The notes under the pieces were generated by a model. That model worked only from the letters and a program-made list of their open reading frames with translations. It was not told the DNA's origin and made no database searches. Positions 23,310 to 33,480 of a stretch of 64,000 nucleotides of DNA are shown here, piece after piece (positions within the stretch are counted from its first letter, which is position 1; every line of letters starts with the position of its first letter). The DNA comes from Cryptomeria japonica (Eukaryota > Streptophyta > Pinopsida > Cupressales > Cupressaceae). Position numbers and translations under genes: made by a program. The DNA lies in assembly GCF_030272615.1 (NCBI RefSeq), contig NC_081408.1, positions 612,586,977 to 612,650,976 on the forward strand, in the 5' to 3' direction.

Positions 23310-24528
23310 TGTCATAAAATTGTGACCCTTGCAATTTTTGAACACATTAGGGTCTTCAAATTGGTGAATTGAATCCCCAAGCTTGATCAGAGTCCCGAGA
23401 CTTGCTCAATCCCTTAAAACTACACTTTTTTTGCACTCTCGCACAGCCTAAACTTGCTTCCTGTCCTGAATTTAGAGTAGGATATGGGCGTGGTGCCCCT
23501 TTCCCCCCTAGGATAGGGGCATGATGCCCTTGTCCTTGCCCTATTTTGGGCCCCTTCCAACCAAAATTTGCATTGGTATTTTCATTTGGAAAGTGGGAAA
23601 AGTTTCCCTATGTTGGCGTATGACAAAAAATCAGTCTATTAACCCTAATTGATGAATATATAAGTCATATTTATCATCCCAGTTGTAGAGGTTGATAAGT
23701 GAAAAATTTGGCATAAGTTCAAGCATTCAAGCACTCAAGCATCCAAGCATTCATGCATCCTTCTAAACATTGAGCATTCTCAAGTCTCCCTTCAAGGCTA
23801 GGTGTTGCATTCAAGTCAAGGATTCAACCATTGAAGAGGAGATCTCTTTCATCATTCAACTCCATACAAGAAATTCAATCTACATTTCTATTACATCCTC
23901 CCTTGAGGTGAATTACATTTCAGTCTTTCATTTACATTTACTTGCAAGTACATTCTTTCATCATTTGGTTAATTCCAAAACTGGGGTTTGACCTAAAGGA
24001 AAACCCCCAATCCCAACCCCTTTTCCTCTCTTTTTTGTGTGTAGGTTTGGAGGTGCACAACTGTTCTTGCAAATTTGGACTCCATTTATAGAGGCGAAAA
24101 AATCCTTTTCGTTTTGTGGATTTTTTGGAGGACCGTGTGCACGTTCAACACAGTCCTGGTAACTTTTCCTTGAATTTGCACGGTAGCTTCATCTCAACAT
24201 ATTGTAACCAGATCTAGGTGTACAACTTCATCCCATGCTTTTATTTTGAGTTATAATCAGTTCTTTGCTACTTTTACACTTAGTCTAGAAACACCTAGTT
24301 TAAGTAACATTTTCCATTCTAAAAGAGGGGCTAGCTTTTCATTATCAATTCATTTAGTACTCAATCTCTTTCCTAAAAGATTGGGTCTAGTGAATTTTAC
24401 CCCCTCTTTTAAATGTAATGTGTGGGAGGTGATTGAAGGGAATTACGCAGTGAAACTTTCATCTCTCCTTGGAGGGAAGAAAATCTTTCCTCTTCATCTC
24501 CTCATCATTTAATTTTCCCCACATCACA
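23310..24528 (+). repeat. Gypsy-like 5' LTR
   Basis: Starts TGTCATAAAATTGTGACCC and ends ...CACATCACA, immediately before ttttggtgaacccgatgtc, which looks like a primer site of a Ty3-gypsy element. Inside are a TATA-like tatataagtc (~23656), a run of aagcattcaagcactcaagc decamers (23719-23761) and a hairpin-forming ggaccgtgtgcac motif (24130). About 1.22 kb. It cut into copia A RT. The partner LTR is not in the window. Confidence 0.7.
24130..24157 (+). repeat. Hairpin motif in the gypsy LTR, copy 1
   Basis: ggaccgtgt and acacagtcc can pair as a 9-bp stem with one mismatch, closing a ~9-base loop. The block contains the self-complementary hexamer gtgcac. A second copy is at 25191-25218. Confidence 0.6.
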
Positions 24529-24550
24529 TTTTGGTGAACCCGATGTCTTA
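24529..24550 (+). promoter_or_regulatory. Probable gypsy primer binding site
   Basis: ttttggtgaacccgatgtct directly follows the LTR end at 24528. Its position and the tggtgaaccc core fit a tRNA-primed site. The tRNA was not identified. Confidence 0.5.
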
Positions 24551-25468
24551 CATGCTTTAATTTGAAAATGATTGCATATTTTTAATTTACAAGTTTAATT
24601 TTTCTACAAACTTAGTAGTTAATTCATTAAAAACCCTAGTTTTAAAAATTCAAATTGAACTTGTGTTTTGTAAAAATTGTTTGCTATTGTCTTAGATATG
24701 AAAATTGCATTGTTTGTCAAATTCAATTTTCTTCATTATCTTGTTCAATTTGCAAATCAAATTTACAAAATTAAGAGGTTAATTGTAAAAACCCTAATTT
24801 TCAAAAATCATCTTGAACTTGTACAAAAATTGAATTTCCATTTTTTTTTTCAGATTTGTGACTATTTTCAGACTTATCCTCTTTCCTAAAATTCAAAATT
24901 TCAAAAATTAAGTGGTTAGGTCCTAAAACCCTAATTTTTAAATTTAATTGGATTTTGTGCAAACTTCAATCAATTTCAACCAATTTCAAGGTGTCCCTAT
25001 CCATTAGGTTTGACCTTTTTCAAATTTGCAATTCACTTCCTCTTTTTTCTCAAAACCCTAATAGGGTCCTATTTTCACATTCAAACCTTAATTACGCCTA
25101 TCTAGAGATCGTAAAATCCACTAATTTTTTGGGGTTAGCTTTAAAATCATCGTAACTTTCATCCCTGAAATTTTTTGAAAAAGGTTGGTCGGACCGTGTG
25201 CACTTTCAACACAGTCCTTGACTTTTTTCCTGAAATTTTTTGAGACTGTTATGACTCTATTTAATAGCTTAAATCTAGAAAATTGGTTGATTTTCTCAAT
25301 TTTTTATTCCTCTAAAATTAAAAATACCTTCAAAATTCAACATTTCAAATTTCAAGACAAATTTTAAAATTAAGTGGTTAAATATAATCTGCCTTGATTT
25401 TGAAAATTCTAATTCTATTAATTTTAAAATTAAGTGGTATTCCATTGGCCCTAATTTTAAAATTCCAA
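24551..25468 (+). other. Gypsy leader region
   Basis: Untranslated leader with four to five repeats of the phrase aaaattaagtggttaa...aaaccctaatttt (near 24770, 24905, 25366 and 25420) and the second hairpin motif. No coding domain. It is interrupted by the pol-less element at 25474 and resumes at 31905. Confidence 0.6.
25191..25218 (+). repeat. Hairpin motif in the gypsy leader, copy 2
   Basis: Matches 24130-24157 with one substitution (cactttcaac for cacgttcaac). The following bases are also similar in both copies. Confidence 0.6.
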
Positions 25469-25473
25469 TTCCT
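25469..25473. other. Target-site duplication (left) of the 25474-31904 element
   Basis: The bases ttcct, repeated exactly at 31905-31909. Confidence 0.9.
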
Positions 25474-26353
25474 TGTTGGCATATGGACACTCCAATCAGA
25501 CATTGTGTGTGATTGAAGGTTTTGTCATTGATGGCAACCTTGCAATCTTATGGCACCGGCAAGACATTATACCAGCAAAGCATTACACAGGCAACCTTGC
25601 AATCTTATGGCACCGACAAGACATTATACCGGCAAAGCATTATTCAAGCAAGACGGTGCACCGGCATCAACAAGATCAATCTACACCGGCACCGGCATAG
25701 AAGATGTACACCGGCATAGAAAAGAACATGTATACCAGCACTGAGGCTGACAGGATTTTTGATATGTAATATTTTGTTTATTATTGAAAGCCGACTTGGC
25801 AAATTGTAAAATGACTCTTGTATATAAAAGAGATCATTGTAGACATTTGTAGGATATGAATAGGAAGGATAAAATAAATTATAAGGCAGACCTAATGTGC
25901 GAATTGTAGGTCAAGGGTATATGTAAAGAATAGAGCAAGAACTGGTACTAAATCTGGCATTGAAGATGCTATTGTAAAGCAATACAGAATATTGGATTTG
26001 TGTAAATCCTCATTGTAAGTCAGTGTGACTTCTTATTGAGCAGTGAGCTCTAGGCAGTTGGCCTTCCTGCATGTGCAGGCCCCTATTGTAAGTAATATTC
26101 TCTTATTGGCCAGTAAGTGAATATTGTGGGTCACAAATCCCATTGAGGTTTTTCCCACACCGGGTTTCCTCGTTAAACATCTTGTGTTATGGTGTTCTTT
26201 TCATGTGGATGTTTTTGATTCTATTATTTTCATTAATTCTTGCATATCGGTATATTGTTACTTTATGTTCTGCATATTCAATTTCAAGAAAATCACATTA
26301 CCGGTCAGATACTGATTCACTCCCCCCTCTTAGTATTTGTGGGAACCCTAACA
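25474..26353 (+). repeat. 5' LTR of copy 2
   Basis: 880 bases. It has a TATA box tatataaaag at 25821-25830. The conserved module is near the 3' end (gaggtttttcccacaccggg at 26147, then gattcactcccccctctta at 26320). It is longer than its partner by exactly one 57-bp internal duplication. Confidence 0.93.
25533..25646 (+). repeat. 57-bp tandem duplication in the 5' LTR only
   Basis: The segment starting ggcaaccttgcaatcttatg occurs at 25533 and again at 25590. The 3' LTR has one copy, which accounts for the whole length difference (880 against 823). Confidence 0.9.
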
Positions 26354-26355
26354 AT

Positions 26356-26367
26356 TGGTATTAGAGC
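26356..26367 (+). promoter_or_regulatory. Primer binding site of copy 2
   Basis: tggtattagagc, two bases after the 5' LTR. It is one mismatch from the usual initiator-Met tRNA complement tggtatcagagc. Confidence 0.9.
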
Positions 26368-26424
26368 CTGGTCCTCTATTTTCAGAAGCCTAACAGCTTG
26401 AGGAAGATCTTGACACCGGTAAAG

Positions 26425-27581
26425 ATGGAAAATCTGATGAAGCAACTTGAAGGAGCTCTTACTGACTATGATGCAGAGAAGTTGAAAAATATTAAATTAG
26501 AAGATGATTTAAAAGTAGCTCAGGACACTATTCAGGCACTTCAAGAAAATCTTACTGTTACAAGAAATAAGAGAAGAGAACTTTGTGAAAAATTGCAAAA
26601 TGAGAATGATGAAAAGGAATCACTAAATGATATGATAAGCAAATTGAAACAAGAGATCATGACAACAAAAAATGAAATGCAGGATATGACTATGAGATTT
26701 TGCAAAGAGATTGAGGACAGAAAGAAGAATGAAGAAGAATTGACCAGAAGACTAAGTGATGCAGCAAATGAGAACACAAGACTTAGCTATGAAAATGACA
26801 TGTTGAAGACAGATCTGATGCATACTCAGAATGACTCGAATAAACTAATGAGGCAAAAAGAAATCTTGGAAAGGGAATTGGAAACTGCAAATCAACACAA
26901 AGAAAAATTCAAGAAAAGCTCAAAGAACTTGTTACCTTATTGAAGAATCAAAAACCCAAAGGTGATACTTCTGGAATTGGATTTGAAGTTGGAGAAAGCT
27001 CTGGTACTGCAAATACCCAGGATCATAGCAAATCGGTAAGACCTTCTAATACTTACAAATTCAATGGAAAACACTTTAACTGTAATAAATTTGGTCATAG
27101 TGCAAATGAATGTAGATCTAGGAATTATCAGAACATCAATCCTACCACCGGTCAATGCACCAAATGAAACAAAATTGGTCATAACTCTGAAAATTGCAGA
27201 ATGAATGTAAGATGTTATGTTTGTGGAAGATTTGGTCATTTATCAAATAAATGTAGAACACAAACTAGCATAGGTTATGGGAAAGCTATTCAGAAAAATA
27301 ATCTAACTTGTTATGCATGTAACAAGATTGGTCATATTACTAAATTTTGTAGAAGTAAAGGTACACCGGTAGATAACAGAAGTACTAGCTTGAAAGGTAA
27401 AGAAAAGGTTGAAGAGGTTAAGCAAGAATTTTCAAAGCAATGGATTAGAAAAGGTGATTTAAATATTGGGGTTACTCCTCCACCGGTAGAACCAACAAAT
27501 GCTTCACTGGCAAGACAATATGATGCTCCACTAGCAGGACAGAGCAATGCTCCACCGGCAGGATGTTCTTCATCAAATTGA
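26425..27581 (+). pseudogene. Gag-like zinc-knuckle protein of copy 2
   Basis: The likely start is the ATG at 26425 (MENLMKQLEGALTDYDAEKL). Residues 1 to about 170 are a charged coiled coil. A frameshift near 26910-26940 separates it from the C-terminal half. Four CCHC knuckles follow. Knuckle 1 has lost its first Cys (HFNCNKFGHSANEC). Knuckle 2 has a TGA in place of its second Cys (27166). Knuckles 3 and 4 are intact (CYVCGRFGHLSNKC, CYACNKIGHITKFC). The tail has a Pro/Ala repeat (APLAGQSNAPPAG). Expected role by family is RNA packaging. It corresponds to 12898-14057. Confidence 0.82.
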
Positions 27582-27887
27582 AGAAAATTATCTTGAGGGT
27601 TTGGCAATCAAATGAAACATGTGCTATTATTCCCTCGGTTAGAGAAAAGAAGTTGAAAATCTTTCATTACCGGCAAATAAAGTTGAGCTAATACATTACC
27701 GGCAAGCAATTAATGTGGTAGGTAGCAGAAAAGACTTTATAAAATAAGGTTTTTGGCTCCATTTCATTTCACCATGAATTCAAACTTTCAGAGAGCGCAA
27801 AGATTTCCGAGCTAAGACATTCCAAGCAAAGAGGCAAAGCATTTCAGCAATCAATCCATCCAAAGGTAGATTAAGGTATTTATCATC
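27582..27887. other. Inter-ORF region of copy 2
   Basis: About 300 bases between the gag-like gene and ORF2 with no coding signal. The matching gap in copy 1 is about 585 bases. Confidence 0.55.
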
Positions 27888-30800
27888 ATGGAATCCTCCT
27901 CTGCACCTGAATTCATAGCAAACCCTATAGTAGTCGAGGTTATAAAATGACCTAGGCCCGTGTTTCAGCTAGTTCCCAAGGTAGCTAAGAAAGATGACAA
28001 CATAGGAGCTTTTTCAAAAATTCCAAAAGGAGTTGTTTATGCAGAAGACCCTAGAATGTATATTCATTGCAACATAGAGGAATTAGGTGATGAAGAAATC
28101 AAAAACATGTAAAAGTCTATTATATGTGACAACTCCAGGAATGTGAAACCTGAACATAAAATTGTTGAAACTCTAGGATTCACTGAAATCCTCTGCATTC
28201 CTGAATTTCCCAAGGAAGTGGTTAGGATAGTTCTGAGTAGTGTACATGGTTCATTCTTTTGGCTTGACTTAGTGCAAAAAATTACAAAGGAAGCTGTGAA
28301 AGCAATAACAGGGTTACCTTCCACTGGTAACAGATCCGACAAAACCAAGAAGGTCTCCAATGACTTGGTAACAAACTTAACTGGTGCAACATCCAACAAG
28401 AGATCATTGAGGGTTAATGATGTGACTGATACAAATGTTAGATTTGTTAGCATGATTTTAGGTTACAAAGCAACTCATGCTAATAGGCTTAACTTAGTTT
28501 CCAATTTATGCATAAAGAGTGCTTATGACATGGTTAAGGACAATGTAAAAATTGATATCTGTGAATGGTTAAAGGATGAGTTAATTGACAATTTAGCAAA
28601 ACTAAAGAAGGATAAGAAAGGAACCTTTAGATTTGGAAATTTACTTGTATGCTTAATGCTACATATAACCAAATAGGCTCCCGGTATAGGCAACAAGGAT
28701 TTTGGATTTGACATATCGGTAGGAAAACAATTATCTAACTTATTCAACAACATGGGTGAAAACAGAGAAAAGAATATCAATGAGTATTTTCAAGCACTAA
28801 AAGTTAGAATGAATAAAAGAATCAGACTATCATAGGAAATTGTCAACAAATACAAGGATGAGATCTAGATGGAAGCAGTCATCCCAAGGACAGTCTGGGT
28901 AACAGAGATGGGGTATGAAACAGATGACCACATAGTGGAAACTTATGCCAAAGCACTTCTGGAAGCCCCCAACCTAAAACTCATCTATCACCAGTAGATA
29001 CTTCCTCAGAAGGAGATATGCCAACAACTTTCAAAAGAGTTGTTAGGAAAAGAGACCCCTCACTGGTAACCACTCCTTCACCTAGAAGGACAAGACAGAA
29101 GCAACAAGCTGTGAGGTCTCCGGTCAAGAAAGCCACACCTAAGAAAAAGCTGACCCCCAAAAAGAAGAAGAAGACAAACACTAACTTGGCCCCTCTTGAC
29201 ATATTACTGAATGAGATCACAAAGGAAGGTAAATTGAAAAACATAGGGAAAATCCATGACACCCTATCAAATGATGAGAAAGGACAAGTCGAGGAGAGTG
29301 TTATATTACACATGGACATGTATAAAAAGTTTTTGATGCAAGTCCTAAATGAAATTCCTGATGAATTATATAAAAGACTTGAGGCCAAAAGGCAAGGAAT
29401 AGTTGAGTTGGATAAGAAAATTAAAATAGAAAAATTACTTGTAGTATACCCAGTCAACTCACCTAAGGAAATTGATGATCTGATAGCTCAGGCCAACCAG
29501 ACAGTTTTTTCCACTGCACACCGGCAAATATCACTAATGGCAAGTAGAGTTACTAAAGTTTCAGAAGAAACAGAAAATGGTTGGGATATATTCTTGGTTG
29601 AAAAGGAAAAACAAGAAGAATATAGGAATCCCAAGCCTATACTGGTATATCAGAAGGAAAAGGACAAAGGGAAAGGTAAAGTTGGTGGACCACCAAGTAT
29701 CAAGATTAGAGACAACTTACCCCCACCTCCTTTAAATACTCCACTGGTAAAAACAACTGCAGAAGATCAACCGACAGCTGAGAGTATGGACACAGAAGAT
29801 AATAATCCTAATCCTGAAGTCCTATATATTGTGAATGTTGATACTCAGAAAATCAACATAGTGGTAGATAAGGATACAATAGTTAAAATAGAAAACAAAG
29901 AGCAACCGGCAACAGGAAACAAAGAGCAACCGACAGCCGATTTAGAGAAAAAGATGGAATCTGGAACACAAATAGAGAAACCAACAGAGTTAAAGGCTCC
30001 AGAATGGATGCCACCAGTAAGAAATGATGTAGGAAAACCAGTGCTTAAAGAGATGGAGACATAAACAGACCTACCAGAGGTCAATACTAGCATGGTCACT
30101 TCCATCGGCACTCTGTTTGTTGGGTCACCATCAAACGTAACAGAGGTATTGCTCGAATCTATCAAGAAAATAACTGATTATAGCTCACAAGCTTATAAAG
30201 TGATAGATGATTCAATTCTAGTTTTGAAATAAATAGCTCCCAATTGTAATATAGCGAACAAAGATTCTTTAGGCCAGTTGGATACACTTTGTAAATATAT
30301 TTCTAGAAATTTTGAGCAAAAAAAGGTAGAAACTATAAAGGAAAGTGTAGAAAAAGAGAAACAGAAATTCTTTGAGGAAGGAATAAAGAAGTGTAACCGG
30401 GAATTTGACACACTTCTACCGGAACTATGCAATTTATTGAAAGAGAACAAAACTCTGTACAAAGACACCTGTAAGATAAACTTTTTAACCATAGATGAGA
30501 CAAAAAGATGAGCAAGCTGTAGGAAGAGATAAATAAACTTGCTAATAATTTTGTTAACTCACTTGATACATTATCAGTTTTTGAGGAAAAGATAAAAAAT
30601 TTTGAGGAAGAATTGCTCAAATTAGAAAGAGAGAAAGAGAAAATAATAAACAAGGCAAAATTCTTGAGATCTAAACTAAGTCCAAGATTGGACTATTTAG
30701 CATCTCTGCGGAAGGAAATCTCAGAGGCACTAACACAGGGTAGCAAAACACCGACAGAGCACTTGCAACATCTCACCGGTATAGTATACAGAACTGAGAT

Positions 30801-30889
30801 AGTAATAAAGGAGAGCAAGAAGTTTATGGATGGCATAAACTTAATTGTGGGAGATATTCTTCAGATAATAACTACCCAACTACAAGGTT
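27888..30889 (+). pseudogene. ORF2 of pol-less element copy 2, function unknown
   Basis: The ATG at 27888 (MESSSAPEFIANPIVVEV) opens a frame that holds, with stops near 27948, 28110, 28674, 28836 and 28866, to about 28995. It shifts near 28990, runs 29018-30510 with stops at 30062 and 30229, and shifts again to end at 30889: about 1000 residues if intact. The N-terminal domain has ITKEAVKAITGLPSTG, RVNDVTDTNVRFVSMILGY and GTFRFGNLLVCLMLHITK. These align segment by segment with ITKEAIQVVTGFYSTG and KFKFGQLLIVLLFYFQN in copy 1. The middle is Lys-rich (TPKKKLTPKKKKKT) and could bind nucleic acid or carry a nuclear signal (inference). The C-terminus is coiled coil. No known enzyme motif. Confidence 0.78.
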
Positions 30890-31068
30890 GAGGTTATGCA
30901 TTGGTACAACTACAAAATCTACTAACCTTTGTCATTGATGCCAAAGAGAGAGTAGTAGATGAGAAAATTCAAAACACAGGGATCACATGCTCAGGGGGAG
31001 CTCTCACATTTTTGGTAACATTTTTGGATATCTTTTTTGAAATTTCTCATGAGTGTTGCCATCAATGC
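30890..31068. other. 3' untranslated part of copy 2
   Basis: Short spacer with an extra purine run (tcagggggagc at ~30991) before the true polypurine tract. Confidence 0.6.
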
Positions 31069-31081
31069 CAAAGGGGGAGAT
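31069..31081 (+). promoter_or_regulatory. Polypurine tract of copy 2
   Basis: aaagggggagat immediately before the 3' LTR. Confidence 0.88.
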
Positions 31082-31904
31082 TGTTGGCATATGGACACTC
31101 CAATGAGACATTGTGTGTGATTGAAGGTTTTGTCATTGATGACAACCTTGCAATCTTATGGCACCGGCAAGACATTATACCGGCAAAGCATTATTCAAGC
31201 AAGATAATGCACCGACATCAGCAAGATCAATCTACACCGGCACCGGCACAGAAGATGTACGCTGGCATAGAAAAGAACATGTATAGCGTCACTAAGGCCG
31301 ACAGGATTTTTGATATGTAATATTTTGTTTATTATTGAAAGCTGACTTGGCAAATTGTAAAATGACTCTTGTATATAAAAGAGATCATTGTAGACATTTG
31401 TAGGTTATGAATAGGAAGCATAAAATAAATTATAAGGCAGACCTAATGTGCGAATTGTAGGTCAAGGGTATATGTAAAGAACAAAGCAAGAACCGGTACT
31501 GAATCTGGCATTGAAGATGCTATTGTAAAGCAGTACAGAATATTGGATTTGTGTAAATCCTCATTGTAAGTCAGTGTGACTTCTTATTGAGCAGTGAGCT
31601 CTAGGCAGTTGGCCTTCCTGCATGTGCAGGCCCCTATTGTAAGTAATATTCTCTTATTGGCCAGTAAGTGAATATTGTGGGTCACAAATCCCACCGAGGT
31701 TTTTCCAACACTGGGTTTCCTCGTTAAACATCTTGTGTCATGGTGTTCTTTTCATGTGGATGTTTTTGATTTTGTTATTTTCATTAATTCTTGCATATCA
31801 GTATACTATTACTTTATGTTCTGCATATTTAGTTTCAACAAAAATCACATTACTAGTCAGATACTGATTCACCCCCCCTCTTAGTATCTGTGGGAACCCT
31901 AACA
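31082..31904 (+). repeat. 3' LTR of copy 2
   Basis: 823 bases, the partner of 25474-26353. The TATA box tatataaaag is at 31372-31381. It ends gggaaccctaaca. Confidence 0.93.
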
Positions 31905-31909
31905 TTCCT
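31905..31909. other. Target-site duplication (right) of copy 2
   Basis: ttcct, an exact match to 25469-25473. Confidence 0.9.
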
Positions 31910-32282
31910 TTCATTCATCATAAAATTATTTTTGAAAATTGTGTCATTTTCTCTTTCCAACAAAGTTCAAATTGTCTAATCATTATTTTCTTAAATTTTG
32001 CATTATTCAATTTTGGAAACTTTGTTCCACTATCTATAATTCAAAATTCAAAATTCAACTTTTTCCCTCTAGTTCTTGAGTTTTACTACCATTAGTCTTA
32101 CCTATACTATCCCCATAAGACGAAGCATTAGAATTAAGGCTTCCCAAGGTTTAATTACTAAGGAGATGGAGCATAATTTGAGTGACTTCTTTGATGAGGA
32201 TACTGCTAATTCTTCCCATCCTAATCATGTACCTATCTATCTAATTGATGAATCCCATGATGAAGAAGAAGTTTTAACTAGA
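31910..32282 (+). pseudogene. Gypsy leader end and start of a gag-like frame
   Basis: Continuation of the gypsy sequence after the inserted element. A frame with ATG at 32166 reads MEHNLSDFFDEDTANSSHP, then an acidic stretch, and is lost at about 32283 where copia B sequence begins. The position after a leader suggests the N-terminus of a gypsy Gag, but no conserved Gag motif is reached. The end is a hard breakpoint, not an LTR end. Confidence 0.45.
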
Positions 32283-33480
32283 GTGCATCTTACCAATCAT
32301 CGATCGGTACCCCTTCTCATCCACCAACGTTGTATCATCCTCCTTTCTCAGTTTGCAGCCAGTCACCATCGGTGTTCCAACCAGTTTGCTCTCCTCCATG
32401 CCAAAGGTCTTCAATACCTCTTTGATATACTTGGAATAGGTAATGAAGATACCCTCCTTCATATGTTGAATCTATAAACCAATGAAGAAATTTATCTCTC
32501 CAATTAGAGACATCTCAAACTCTTTCTTCATTTCATATGCAAATGCATGACTCATTTCATCATCTCCTCTAAAGATTATGTCATCTACAAATACTTCATA
32601 GATTAGTATCTGATCACCTTCAGATTTCAAGTAGCTATTGTTGTTCTCACTTGTTCTCTAGAATCCTATCTTCACAAGATGAGAGTGTAACCATTCATAC
32701 CATGCCCTTGGTGCTTGTTTCAATCCATACATGGCCTTGTGTAATCTACAAACCATGTTACTATCCTCTGACAAAGAAAACCCATCCGGTTGCTCAATAT
32801 ACACTTCTTCTTCTAGGATTCCATTCAAGAATGCAAACTTCACATCCATCTGGTATACCTTGAATCCTTTGAATGCTAAAAATGCAAGTAGCATTTAGAC
32901 ACCTTCCAATCTAGCCACTGGGGAAAAGGTTTCTCCATAGTCTTCTCATTCTTCTTGAGAATATCCTTTGCATACAAGTCTTGCCTTGTTTCTTACCATT
33001 GTGCCTTCTCCATTCAGCTTATTTCGGAAGACCCATTTGGTACCTATGACATTCTTGTGTTCTGGTCTGGGTACCAAGGACCATGTTGCATTCTTCTCTA
33101 TCTGGTCCAGTTCCTCTTCTATTGCCTTTACCCAGTCTTCATCGATAAGTGCCTCTCTAATGGTCTTAGGCTCAAATTCTGAAATCATGCAAGAATTTTC
33201 TTTCACCTTTCTCCTTTTGAGTATCCCTGCATCTTTGTCTCCAATGATCTGCTTCAGATCATGGTGCAGTTTTACATACCTAGGAATGACCCTAGCTGGT
33301 TTGACTTGCTTTTCCTCTTCTTCTCCTATTGCAGCTTCTACCAGTATAGAAACACTGAGGTCTTTGCAGTGTTTGTCACTTGTTTCTTTCTTAACCAGTT
33401 CCCAGAAGGCTAAACCCAGTTCAACTTCTGTTTGATTGCTGCTGGTTTCCTCAGGTTCCTCGGGGGATTCATCAACCTTG
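32283..33480 (-). pseudogene. Copia B reverse transcriptase, C-terminally truncated
   Basis: From about 33110 down: [27 protein letters not shown], then a stop, FSPVARLEGV, a stop, [34 protein letters not shown], a stop, EVFVDDIIFRGDDE (the catalytic Asp pair with FVDD for YVDD) and FFIGLQIQ, ending at YRSMIGKM. The region 33110-33480 is the variable linker after integrase (acidic, PEEPEETSS). RT would use tRNA-primed synthesis inside particles. The RNase H half is missing and there are at least three stops, so it is inactive. Confidence 0.88.

Larger units (their letters stand above)
25474..31904 (+). mobile_element. Pol-less LTR retrotransposon, complete copy 2
   Basis: A 6.43 kb plus-strand element with LTRs at 25474-26353 and 31082-31904 (TGTTGGCATATGG...CCTAACA), a primer site tggtattagagc, a polypurine tract aaagggggagat and an exact 5-base target duplication ttcct. 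The interior carries a coiled-coil, four-knuckle Gag-like gene (26425-27581) and a ~3.0 kb ORF2 (27888-30889). No protease, integrase, RT or RNase H was found. It has the same gene order and protein layout as 7875-15201 with different LTRs, so the two are separate lineages of one non-autonomous group. The LTRs differ by roughly one base in 20-25 by eye, apart from one 57-bp duplication, so it is younger than copy 1. It sits in a gypsy leader. Confidence 0.93.
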
